Assembly (NCBI GenBank): GCA_019348265.1
Contig: JAHWJV010000118.1
Span: 1 to 9,095 of the forward strand
Direction of reading: 5' to 3'
Length of the DNA stretch: 9,095 nucleotides
Origin: Gemmatimonadota bacterium
GTDB taxonomy: Bacteria; Gemmatimonadota; Gemmatimonadetes; Longimicrobiales; Longimicrobiaceae
The notes under the pieces are model-generated. The model was not told the DNA's origin. It did not search any database and saw only the letters and a program-made list of their open reading frames with translations. The position numbers and the translations under genes were made by a program. Shown here piece after piece: positions 1-6,065 of this stretch (positions are counted from its first letter, which is position 1; every line of letters begins with the position of its first letter).

Positions 1-12
1 AGTAGAGATTAC

Positions 13-51
13 GACTGACGACCGACGACCGACGACCGATAGCCGATAGCC
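13..51. repeat. Period-7 tandem repeat next to the transporter stop codon
   Basis: Five and a half units of a drifting heptamer are visible: gactgac, gaccgac, gaccgac, gaccgat, agccgat, agcc. The last base lies directly against the stop codon (tca on the plus strand, 52-54) of the minus-strand transporter gene. The final 23 bases (29-51) recur exactly at 2688-2710, in the same orientation, in front of the deoxyhypusine synthase-like gene. The window begins too close by to show whether an inverted partner arm exists to the left, as it does in the second copy. Possible roles are a transcription end signal or a dispersed intergenic repeat; neither is proven. Confidence 0.8.
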
Positions 52-1587
52 TCATCTCGCGAACGCATTGTACGCCGCCCAGCCGCCTACGACGAAGAAG
101 CCGATGCACGAGAGCCAGAGCATCGCGTCCCACAGCTTACCGGGGGCGAGGCCGGGGTCGGAGCGGCGGTAGCGGAAGTAGAGGACGGCGATCCCGAGCA
201 TGGGGAGCATCACGGCCTGGGCGACGCCGCTGGCCAGGACCATGGCGACGGGGGCGCGGACGAAGAGCAGAACGCACAGGGCGACCAGCGGCCAGAGTAC
301 GCTCGCCATGCGAGTCCAGCGGGTGCGGCTGGCCTCCGTTCCCTCGTGCAGGCCGAAGAGACCGAGGCCGTCGGCTACCATCCGAGCGTTGCCGGCCGCG
401 GCGACGAAGAAGGTGGAGTACAGCACCGCGATCGCGCCGAAGAGGAAGAACGGCTGTGCCCACGCGCCGAACACCGGGACGTACATCTCCGAGAGGGTGC
501 GGATCATGGTCGAGCCTTCCGGGTTCAGGCCGATCTGCCAGAGAACGGCCGCGCCGAGCAGGTAGAAGGCGACGGTCGCGAAGGTGTACACGATCATGGA
601 CAGCCACGCGTCCGTGTACATCACCCGCATCCACCCGCGGGCCCGAGCGTTCCACGCGGCGCTCCCGTCGCGCGGGCCGGTCTGCCGGGCATATCCCTTC
701 TCCAGGCACCAGTAGGGGTACATGATCAGCTCGGAGGCGCCTAGCCCGATGATGCCGAACGCGGCGAGCGCCGTCGCCAGTGGGTCCACCCCGGCCCGGT
801 ACGGCGGAAGCTTGAAGCTGAGCCCGGAGCCGATCTCCGCGCCAGTCATGGCGAAGGGCGTGCGCTGCAGCATGATGACCGTGATCACCGTTACCGCGGT
901 GAATCCGATGACCAGCACGGTCGAGACCGCCTGGATCAAACCATATCGGCCGACGTACAGGAGGAGCGCGGTCAGGATCGCGACCGTGACGGCCCAGATG
1001 TAGGCATCCATCGGCTCGGCGACGGCGGCGGCGCTGGTCGCCAGCGCTTCCGCGCGTGATTGAAGCGCGGCGAGGTTTGCCCCGCCCGCGTCACCGGCGA
1101 GCGCGACTTCGACGCGCGCGCGGGTAAGCGCCTCGTAGGCCTGGTTGTACTCCGCACCCGCCGCGGTCAGCGGCACCCCGATGGCGAGCGCCTGCCCCAC
1201 ACCGCCGAGGATTCCCCCCTGCTGGGTGACGATCAGCAGCGTCATGGCTGCCCAGTACCAGATCAGCCAGTTCACCCGTGCGCGGGGGCCCGGCACCGAG
1301 TTCAACGCCTGCAGCGGCGTCTCCGCCCAGGTGACGGTGTACCGCCCCAGCTCCACCTGCGCGAACACCTTGATCACGCACCCCACGATGATCAGCCAGA
1401 GCAGCGCGAATCCCGCTTCCGCTCCGACCTTGGTGGTCGCGATCAGCTCGCCGGAGCCGACGATGGAGCCGGCGATGATCATCCCTGGACCCAGCTTCAG
1501 CAGCGTGGGGCCCAGTCTGCGAGGGGGTTCCTGGACATCGGCGTGCGCGTCGATCGCTGCGCGTTGCGCGGCTGCTTCGGTGGGCAT
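52..1587 (-). CDS. Nramp-related membrane transporter with altered metal-binding motif
   Basis: A 511-residue polytopic membrane protein with about 11 hydrophobic segments. The first segment (from about residue 33, LGPGMI) and its continuation to VGAEAG and LLW align with the Nramp TM1-TM2 region. Family members are inner-membrane, usually proton-coupled, importers of Mn2+, Fe2+ or Mg2+. The TM1 signature DPGN reads GSGE here (residues 44-47), and the TM6 MPH motif reads MYPYW (289-293), so the usual substrate cannot be assumed. A stretch of about 54 residues (141-194), rich in Ala and charged residues, is inserted between TM3 and TM4, where canonical members have a short extracytoplasmic loop. 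The ATG at 1585-1587 is preferred over an upstream in-frame ATG at 1779, because the extra 64 residues are Arg/Pro-rich, non-conserved in character and would overlap the hairpin upstream of the divergent gene. No clear Shine-Dalgarno is seen. Family assignment is firm, substrate unknown. Confidence 0.85.
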   Translation of the reverse strand: MPTEAAAQRAAIDAHADVQEPPRRLGPTLLKLGPGMIIAGSIVGSGELIATTKVGAEAGFALLWLIIVGCVIKVFAQVELGRYTVTWAETPLQALNSVPGPRARVNWLIWYWAAMTLLIVTQQGGILGGVGQALAIGVPLTAAGAEYNQAYEALTRARVEVALAGDAGGANLAALQSRAEALATSAAAVAEPMDAYIWAVTVAILTALLLYVGRYGLIQAVSTVLVIGFTAVTVITVIMLQRTPFAMTGAEIGSGLSFKLPPYRAGVDPLATALAAFGIIGLGASELIMYPYWCLEKGYARQTGPRDGSAAWNARARGWMRVMYTDAWLSMIVYTFATVAFYLLGAAVLWQIGLNPEGSTMIRTLSEMYVPVFGAWAQPFFLFGAIAVLYSTFFVAAAGNARMVADGLGLFGLHEGTEASRTRWTRMASVLWPLVALCVLLFVRAPVAMVLASGVAQAVMLPMLGIAVLYFRYRRSDPGLAPGKLWDAMLWLSCIGFFVVGGWAAYNAFAR

Positions 1588-1797
1588 GGCGGTGGCGTTC
1601 GGTGGGGAGGGGGTCAGCGTCGATAGAATGGCCCGCTCCGCGGCGCCCCGCAAGCGCGGCTCGTGCTTACCCCGCGTCGTGAAGCGGTTCTGTCTAGCAT
1701 CGGGGATCCCGCCCCGCGTGAGCGCGGCAGGGCGGGACCACCGGGTTGGAATGCCTTGTGCACGCCTGCGCCGGCCCATTCACCAGGCACGAGAGAG
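1588..1797. promoter_or_regulatory. Divergent intergenic control region, transporter / LOG gene
   Basis: A 210-bp gap separates the start codons of two divergent genes, so promoters for both must lie here or overlap the gene starts. I could not find a convincing -35/-10 pair on either strand. The best minus-strand -10-like word is ttctat (revcomp of 1622-1627), but it lacks a properly spaced -35. The clearest structural element is the GC-rich hairpin at 1707-1737, listed separately. Assignment as a control region rests on gene orientation only. Confidence 0.5.
1707..1737 (+). repeat. GC-rich inverted repeat upstream of the LOG gene
   Basis: The arms are tcccgcc (1707-1713) plus ccgcg (1714-1718), a tgag loop (1719-1722), then cgcgg (1723-1727), a 3-nt bulge cag, and ggcggga (1731-1737). 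That gives 12 base pairs, 11 of them G-C. It ends 60 nt before the LOG start codon. No U-run follows on either strand, so it is not a typical intrinsic terminator. It could be a leader RNA structure for the LOG gene or a protein-binding dyad in the divergent promoter region. Confidence 0.55.
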
Positions 1798-2616
1798 ATG
1801 GCATCATCCGATCCAGCTGAGCCACCCGAAGCAGACGTTCCGACCCCGGAGCTGAACGTCGCCAGCCGCACGGGAACGCCGACGGAAGACGAGCGGCTGC
1901 TGGAGTCGCCCGCGCCGGGACCGCGAGACTTCACGCACTCCGACCCCTGGCGCGTGTTCCGCATCATGGGCGAGTTCGTTGAAGGGTTCGACACGCTCGC
2001 GCGGGTGGGCCGCGCGGTGTCGATCTTCGGGTCCGCGCGCGTCACCAGCGACCATCCGCAGTACGTAGCGGCGAGGGAGACCGCTCGTCTTCTCAGCGAG
2101 GCGGGCTACGCGGTGATCACCGGCGGCGGCCCGGGGATCATGGAAGCCGCGAACCGCGGCGCGACCGAGGGGGGCGGCCTCTCCATCGGCTGCAACATCG
2201 AGCTGCCGTTCGAGCAGGGGACCAATCCCTACGTTCAGATCCCCGTCAACTTCCACTACTTCTTCGTCCGCAAGACCATGTTCGTGAAGTACTCGCAGGC
2301 GTTCATCATCTTCCCGGGTGGGTTCGGGACGATGGACGAGCTCTTCGAGGCGCTCACGCTCATCCAGACGGGAAAGATCCGCAACTTCCCCGTCGTGCTC
2401 TTCGGGAAGGAGTACTGGAGCGGACTGGTGGCCTGGATTCGCGACGTCATGCTCGTCGAAGGGAAGGTCTCACCGAACGACCTGAACCTCCTGGTCATCA
2501 CCGACTCGCCGGCCGAAGCCGTTCGCGTAGTGACCGCCAACGACAGCGCCGTCGACAAGCGCGCCAGTAGCGCGGCGGCCACCCCGGCGCACCCGGGAAA
2601 GCATGACGCCGAATGA
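1798..2616 (+). CDS. LOG-family (TIGR00730-type) Rossmann-fold protein
   Basis: A 272-residue protein of the LOG / 'lysine decarboxylase-like' family. Characterised members are nucleotide 5'-monophosphate phosphoribohydrolases that release the free base (cytokinin-activating in plants and some bacteria); many bacterial members have unknown substrates. Visible motifs are the Rossmann start SIFGSAR (75-81), GGGPGIMEAANRG (109-121), the RKTMF basic motif (158-162) and the signature PGGFGTMDE (173-181). These include the Arg and acidic residues expected at the active site. The core begins only at about residue 70. The N-terminal region is Pro/Glu-rich and probably disordered to about residue 45, then has a short segment DPWRVFRIMGEFVEGFD. 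The ATG at 1798 is preceded directly by the purine run gagagag and is preferred over an in-frame ATG at 1663, whose extra 45 residues would run through the hairpin at 1707-1737. The Ala/Pro-rich C-terminal tail also looks disordered. The old name 'lysine decarboxylase' is not supported by the motifs. Confidence 0.9.
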   Translation: MASSDPAEPPEADVPTPELNVASRTGTPTEDERLLESPAPGPRDFTHSDPWRVFRIMGEFVEGFDTLARVGRAVSIFGSARVTSDHPQYVAARETARLLSEAGYAVITGGGPGIMEAANRGATEGGGLSIGCNIELPFEQGTNPYVQIPVNFHYFFVRKTMFVKYSQAFIIFPGGFGTMDELFEALTLIQTGKIRNFPVVLFGKEYWSGLVAWIRDVMLVEGKVSPNDLNLLVITDSPAEAVRVVTANDSAVDKRASSAAATPAHPGKHDAE

Positions 2617-2619
2617 CGA

Positions 2620-2710
2620 GGCTATCGGCTATCGGCTATCAGCCATCAGTCTCCTCCATGGCTGGGCTGATCACCGTAGACCGATAGCCGACGACCGATA
2701 GCCGATAGCC
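2620..2710. repeat. Inverted heptamer-repeat element filling the LOG-DHS gap
   Basis: The left arm runs from 2620 as ggct, atcggct, atcggct, atcagcc, atcagtc. The right arm from 2679 runs gaccgat, agccgac, gaccgat, agccgat, agcc. The outer 16 bases (2620-2635) are the exact reverse complement of 2695-2710. Inside, 2636-2640 pairs with 2683-2687, leaving a bulge of exactly one 7-nt unit, and atcagcc (2638-2644) can alternatively pair with ggctgat (2665-2671). The element starts 3 nt after the LOG stop codon and ends 2 nt before the next ATG, so it occupies the whole gap, including the normal ribosome-binding position. The right arm shares 23 bases exactly with 29-51. It could act as a terminator or attenuator, an RNA-stability hairpin, or a dispersed mobile repeat. 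Confidence 0.85.
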
Positions 2711-2712
2711 AG

Positions 2713-3864
2713 ATGACCAACAGCAAGTATCTCAGCGGAAAACTCATCGAGCCGCGCCGCATCGAATCAGGGATGTCCGTGGTGGATCTCGTGGACGGGA
2801 CGTTCCAGGCGTACAACGCGGCGCGGCTGCGCGAGGCGTGTCATCTTCTGACGCGCAAGATGCTCGAAGAGGACGTCACGGTCGGGATCACGATGACGGG
2901 TGCGCTGACCCCGGCCGGACTGGGGATGAGCGCTCTGATCCCACTCATCGAGGCGGGCTTCATCGACTGGATCATCTCCACGGGCGCAAACCTGTATCAC
3001 GACACGCACTTCGGGATCGGCCTGGAGCTGCGCCAGGGCAATCCGCACGTTTCGGACGTGGTGCTTCGCGACGAGGAGGTCGTTCGGATCTACGACATCT
3101 TCTTCGACTATTCCGTGCTGCTGGACACCGACGCGTTCTTCCGGAAGATCATCGACGCGGAAGAGTTCCAGCGGCCGATGAGCACGGCGGAGTTCCACTA
3201 CCTGTGCGGGAAGTACGTGGCGGCGCGGGAGGAGGAGCTCGGCATCGGGCGGAAGTCGCTCCTGGCGGCGGCGTACGAGCACGCGGTGCCGATCTACACC
3301 TCGAGCCCGGGCGACTCGTCGATCGGGATGAACGTCGCCGCGAAGGCGTTGCAGGGGAGCAAGCTCGTCTTCGACGTCAACGCGGACGTGAACGAGACGG
3401 CCGCGATCGTGCTCGACGCCAAGCGCAGCGGCGGCAAGTCCGCCATCTGGATCCTGGGGGGCGGCAGCCCGAAGAACTTCGCGCTGCAGACGGAGCCGCA
3501 GATCCAGGAGGTGATGGGAATCGACGAGCGCGGCCACGACTACTTCCTGCAGGTGACCGACGCTCGGCCGGACACCGGCGGCCTTTCCGGCGCCACGCCG
3601 GCCGAGGCGGTATCGTGGGGCAAGGTCGATCCGGACCGGCTCCCCGACGCGGTGGTCTGCTACCTGGACACCACCATCGCGCTGCCGATCCTGGCGGCGT
3701 ATTCGCTGGACCAGCATGCCCCTCGCACCCCTCGTCGCCTCTTCGATCGCCGCGACGAGATGATGGCGCGAATCCGTGAGGAATACGACCGCTCCGAACG
3801 CAACGAGGCGGTGCAGCAGGCGGCCCGGGAGCACCACGATACGACGCTCGCCCGGGATCGGTAA
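2713..3864 (+). CDS. Deoxyhypusine synthase-like protein
   Basis: A 383-residue protein of the deoxyhypusine synthase (DHS) superfamily. Eukaryotic and archaeal DHS use NAD and spermidine to modify a lysine of eIF5A; bacteria lack eIF5A, and bacterial homologues have been linked to polyamine synthesis such as homospermidine. Family hallmarks are TGALTPAGLG (62-71), ISTGANLYHD (88-97), PIYTSSPGDSSIG (193-205), GGGSPKNF (249-256) and the C-terminal block ATPAEAVSWGKV (294-305). K254 in GGGSPK lies at the position of the catalytic lysine of DHS (GGGVVK in the human enzyme), so an active enzyme is expected. The C-terminal 45 or so residues are charged, probably helical. No Shine-Dalgarno is visible, because the heptamer-repeat element runs to 2 nt before the ATG. 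No polyamine pathway gene adjoins it. The family is secure; product (homospermidine or another polyamine) is inference. Confidence 0.9.
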   Translation: MTNSKYLSGKLIEPRRIESGMSVVDLVDGTFQAYNAARLREACHLLTRKMLEEDVTVGITMTGALTPAGLGMSALIPLIEAGFIDWIISTGANLYHDTHFGIGLELRQGNPHVSDVVLRDEEVVRIYDIFFDYSVLLDTDAFFRKIIDAEEFQRPMSTAEFHYLCGKYVAAREEELGIGRKSLLAAAYEHAVPIYTSSPGDSSIGMNVAAKALQGSKLVFDVNADVNETAAIVLDAKRSGGKSAIWILGGGSPKNFALQTEPQIQEVMGIDERGHDYFLQVTDARPDTGGLSGATPAEAVSWGKVDPDRLPDAVVCYLDTTIALPILAAYSLDQHAPRTPRRLFDRRDEMMARIREEYDRSERNEAVQQAAREHHDTTLARDR

Positions 3865-3871
3865 TTCGCGG

Positions 3872-3937
3872 GTGCGAACGTGCGAGAGTGCGAAAGGGCG
3901 AGAGTGTGATTACTTTCGCACTGTCGCACGTTCGCAC
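3872..3937. repeat. Octamer-repeat hairpin between DHS-like and M20 genes
   Basis: The left arm 3872-3896 is built of octamers gtgcgaac, gtgcgaga, gtgcgaaa, g. The right arm 3913-3937 is its reverse complement at 24 of 25 positions, with a 16-nt spacer (ggcgagagtgtgatta) that itself continues the octamer rhythm. The left arm begins 7 nt after the DHS-like stop codon, and the right arm ends 15 nt before the M20 start codon. No U-run follows, so it is not a textbook terminator, though so long a stem would strongly affect transcript folding and decay. It follows the same design as the heptamer element at 2620-2710 but uses a different word. Confidence 0.9.
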
Positions 3938-3952
3938 TCACGCACATCGTCC

Positions 3953-5113
3953 ATGAACGAAATCGAGCGGCTCATCGAAACGCGCCGCGACCTGCATCGC
4001 CACCCCGAGCTTGGCTACCAGGAGCACCGCACCGCGGGGATCGTGGCGGAGCGGCTGCGCGCCGCGGGTTACGATGTCCGCACCGGCGTAGCGGAAACCG
4101 GCGTCGTCGCGACTCTCCACGGCTCCGCTCCCGGGCGGACGCTGCTCCTGCGGGCCGACATGGACGCGCTGCCCATCCAGGAGGAAACCACCCACGACTT
4201 CGTCTCCACGCACGCGGGGAAGATGCACGCGTGCGGGCACGACGCCCACGTCGCCATCGGGCTGGCGGTCGCGGAGCGGCTTGCCCGTCGGCGCGAGTCG
4301 TGGAAGGGCACCGTGCGCTACGTATTCCAGCCCGCTGAGGAGGGTGGCGGCGGCGCGCTCCGCATGGTCAACGAAGGGGTGCTCGACGGGGTGGACGCCG
4401 CGGTCGGTCTCCACATGTGGGCGGGTCTCCCCAGCGGAGTCATTGGGGTGATCGACGGCCCGTTCATGGCGGGATCGATCGACTTCCGCATCGCGATCGA
4501 AGGGTGTGGCGGGCACGGCGCGATGCCCCAGGAAACCGTGGACGCTACCCTGGTCGCGAGCCAGGTGGTGGTCTCGCTGCAGCAGATCGTCTCGCGCAAC
4601 GTCTCCCCGCTGGATACCGCCGTCGTGACCGTCGGCGCGCTTCACTCCGGAACCGCCTTCAACGTCATCGCGGGCCGGGCGGTGCTCGATGGAACGCTCC
4701 GCGCCTTCGACTCGGCCGTGCTGGACTTCCTCCGGAAGCGGGTCGATGAGGTGGTCGCCGGCACCTCCGCGGCGTACGGCGCCACGTACGAGCTCACCTT
4801 CGGCAAGCAGGTCTACCCTCCCACCGTCAACGATCCGGCGATGGCCGCGGTCGTGCGACGGGCGGCGGCGGCGGTGGTCGGAACCGAGCGCGTCCGTCAC
4901 GACGACAGCGTGCGCACCATGGCCGCCGAAGACTTCTCGGAGTTCTCCACTCGCGTTCCGGGGTGCTACTTCTTCGTGGGCGCGCGGGACGAGGCAATGG
5001 GCGCGATCCACCCGCACCACTCGCCGCGCTTCAACATCTGCGAGAACGCGATGTCCGTCGGGCTCGACGTGCTCGAGGCGAGCGCGGCTACCTATCTCGC
5101 TGCGGAGGTCTGA
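3953..5113 (+). CDS. M20D-family amidohydrolase / metallopeptidase
   Basis: A 386-residue cytoplasmic enzyme (no signal peptide) of peptidase family M20, subfamily D, which includes IAA-amino acid hydrolases, hippurate hydrolases and N-acyl-amino acid amidohydrolases. These remove an acyl group from an amino acid using a two-metal site. The typical opening RRDLHRHPELGYQE is at residues 11-24. Metal and catalytic residues are RADMDALP (67-74), HACGHDAH (92-99, with C94 and H96), PAEEGGGG (127-134, with E129/E130), LHMW (H154) and HPHHSPRFN (353-361). The dimerisation-domain histidine is in GGHGAMP (H188). All expected residues are present and the length is normal for the family. The ATG at 3953 matches the family N-terminus; an in-frame start at 3776 would lie inside the DHS-like gene and translate the octamer hairpin. 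No Shine-Dalgarno is seen. The specific substrate cannot be told from sequence. Confidence 0.93.
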   Translation: MNEIERLIETRRDLHRHPELGYQEHRTAGIVAERLRAAGYDVRTGVAETGVVATLHGSAPGRTLLLRADMDALPIQEETTHDFVSTHAGKMHACGHDAHVAIGLAVAERLARRRESWKGTVRYVFQPAEEGGGGALRMVNEGVLDGVDAAVGLHMWAGLPSGVIGVIDGPFMAGSIDFRIAIEGCGGHGAMPQETVDATLVASQVVVSLQQIVSRNVSPLDTAVVTVGALHSGTAFNVIAGRAVLDGTLRAFDSAVLDFLRKRVDEVVAGTSAAYGATYELTFGKQVYPPTVNDPAMAAVVRRAAAAVVGTERVRHDDSVRTMAAEDFSEFSTRVPGCYFFVGARDEAMGAIHPHHSPRFNICENAMSVGLDVLEASAATYLAAEV

Positions 5114-5239
5114 GCGAGGGCACCATCGCCGAATCGCGTGGTCGGTCTGACAATCTCGCCCGGTGCTCCAGATCTCCGTCACCATTGACGCTGCGGCACC
5201 CGGTCCCTCTCGCTGAAGCGACTCACGCCTACCGAATAC

Positions 5240-5243
5240 GAGG
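5240..5243 (+). promoter_or_regulatory. Shine-Dalgarno site of the SDR gene
   Basis: gagg lies 6 nt before the ATG at 5250. This is one of the few clear ribosome-binding sites in the window and it fixes the SDR start. The rest of the 136-bp gap after the M20 gene (5114-5249) shows no repeat element of the kind seen in the two preceding gaps, and no convincing promoter. Confidence 0.6.
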
Positions 5244-5249
5244 CCGCTG

Positions 5250-6056
5250 ATGGCCGCTCGCTGGAGCTACGCGGGGAGATGGGCTTTGGTCACGGGTTCG
5301 TCGGCGGGGATCGGCGAGGCTTTCGCGCGTCAGCTCGCGGCGAAGGGGATGAACCTGGTGCTGACGGCGCGGCGCGAGGACCGGCTCCGGGCCCTGGGCG
5401 CCGAGCTGGAGCACGCGCACGGGGTAGCGGTGGTGCCGATCGCGTGCGACCTGGCGCGCCCGGGTGAGGCGGATCGACTCTGGGCGGGAGCTTCGGAGGG
5501 GAGGACGATCCACCTGCTCGTGAACAACGCCGGCTTCGGCGCGCGCGGCGCCTTCCACGAGATCCCGTTGGCGCGGCAGGTGGAGATGGTGCAGGTGAAC
5601 TGCACGGCCGTTCTGGAGCTCGCGCACCACGCGCTGAACGCGATGCGCGAGAAGGGCGAAGGAGGGATCATCAACGTGTCGTCCATCGCCGCCTTCCAGC
5701 CAGTGGCGAGCCTGTCGACGTACGCCGCCAGCAAGGCGTTCGTGCTCTCCCTCTCGGAGGCGATCTGGAGTGAGGTGCGCGCCAGCGGGATCCGCGTGAT
5801 CGCCCTCTGCCCCGGCCGCACCCCGACGGAGTTCCAGGCCGTCGCCGGAACCGGCAGCGCCGACAGCGCCTTCGGCGTGCGCTCCCCCGATCAGGTCGTC
5901 GCGGCTGCCCTGGATGCGCTGGACAGCGGGCGGAGCTACGAAGTTCCCGGCCTGGAAAACTACCTCGCCACCTGGCTGGTCCGGGTCCTACCGCGCTCCG
6001 CCGTCACCAGGGCCGCGAAGCGGCTCGTGAGCAGGGCGGCGGAAAAGAAATCATAA
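5250..6056 (+). CDS. Short-chain dehydrogenase/reductase (SDR), classical type
   Basis: A 268-residue NAD(P)-dependent oxidoreductase. The Rossmann glycine motif TGSSAGIG is at residues 15-22, and the downstream TARREDRL (39-46) has basic residues after strand 2 that favour NADP(H). CDL at 66-68, NNAG at 92-95, the catalytic serine in NVSS (142-145), and YAASK with Y158 and K162 complete the active site. CPGRTPTEF (187-195) is the cofactor-loop motif. The sequence resembles the YqjQ/DltE-like group of 'SDR family oxidoreductases', whose substrates are mostly unknown. The C-terminus is extended and basic (residues about 235-268, ending SRAAEKKS), with a moderately hydrophobic stretch NYLATWLVRVLP that might contact the membrane. 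It is co-directional with the M20 gene, but a 136-bp gap makes an operon uncertain. It converges with the regulator gene, 9 bp away. Confidence 0.92.
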   Translation: MAARWSYAGRWALVTGSSAGIGEAFARQLAAKGMNLVLTARREDRLRALGAELEHAHGVAVVPIACDLARPGEADRLWAGASEGRTIHLLVNNAGFGARGAFHEIPLARQVEMVQVNCTAVLELAHHALNAMREKGEGGIINVSSIAAFQPVASLSTYAASKAFVLSLSEAIWSEVRASGIRVIALCPGRTPTEFQAVAGTGSADSAFGVRSPDQVVAAALDALDSGRSYEVPGLENYLATWLVRVLPRSAVTRAAKRLVSRAAEKKS

Positions 6057-6065
6057 TCGTCGTTC

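Noticed and set aside
13..51. CRISPR array or minisatellite locus
   Set aside because: Units are 7 bp with no spacers; the sequence is a short dispersed-type repeat and no cas gene is present.
1588..1779. Upstream N-terminal extension of the transporter (ATG at 1779, 64 extra residues)
   Set aside because: The extra residues are Arg/Pro-rich, do not resemble Nramp N-termini, and would cover the divergent control region and hairpin. The ATG at 1585-1587 gives a normal family start.
2767..3837. 356-codon open frame antisense to the DHS-like gene
   Set aside because: It is the usual GC-rich antisense shadow: strongly Arg/Val/His biased, no recognisable motif, fully inside a gene with clear catalytic motifs.
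3872..3937. Intrinsic transcription terminator
   Set aside because: The stem is far longer than typical, is not followed by a U-run on either strand, and the pattern is tandem octamers. A role in termination is possible but cannot be called.
3938..5185. 415-codon open frame antisense to the M20D gene
   Set aside because: Shadow of a high-GC gene; composition (Arg, His, Asp, Val) and lack of motifs argue against coding.
5113..5214. Imperfect inverted repeat agcgaggg / ccctctcgct in the M20D-SDR gap
   Set aside because: Arms are 8 bp only with a 2-nt insertion and an 84-nt spacer; easily due to chance in GC-rich DNA.
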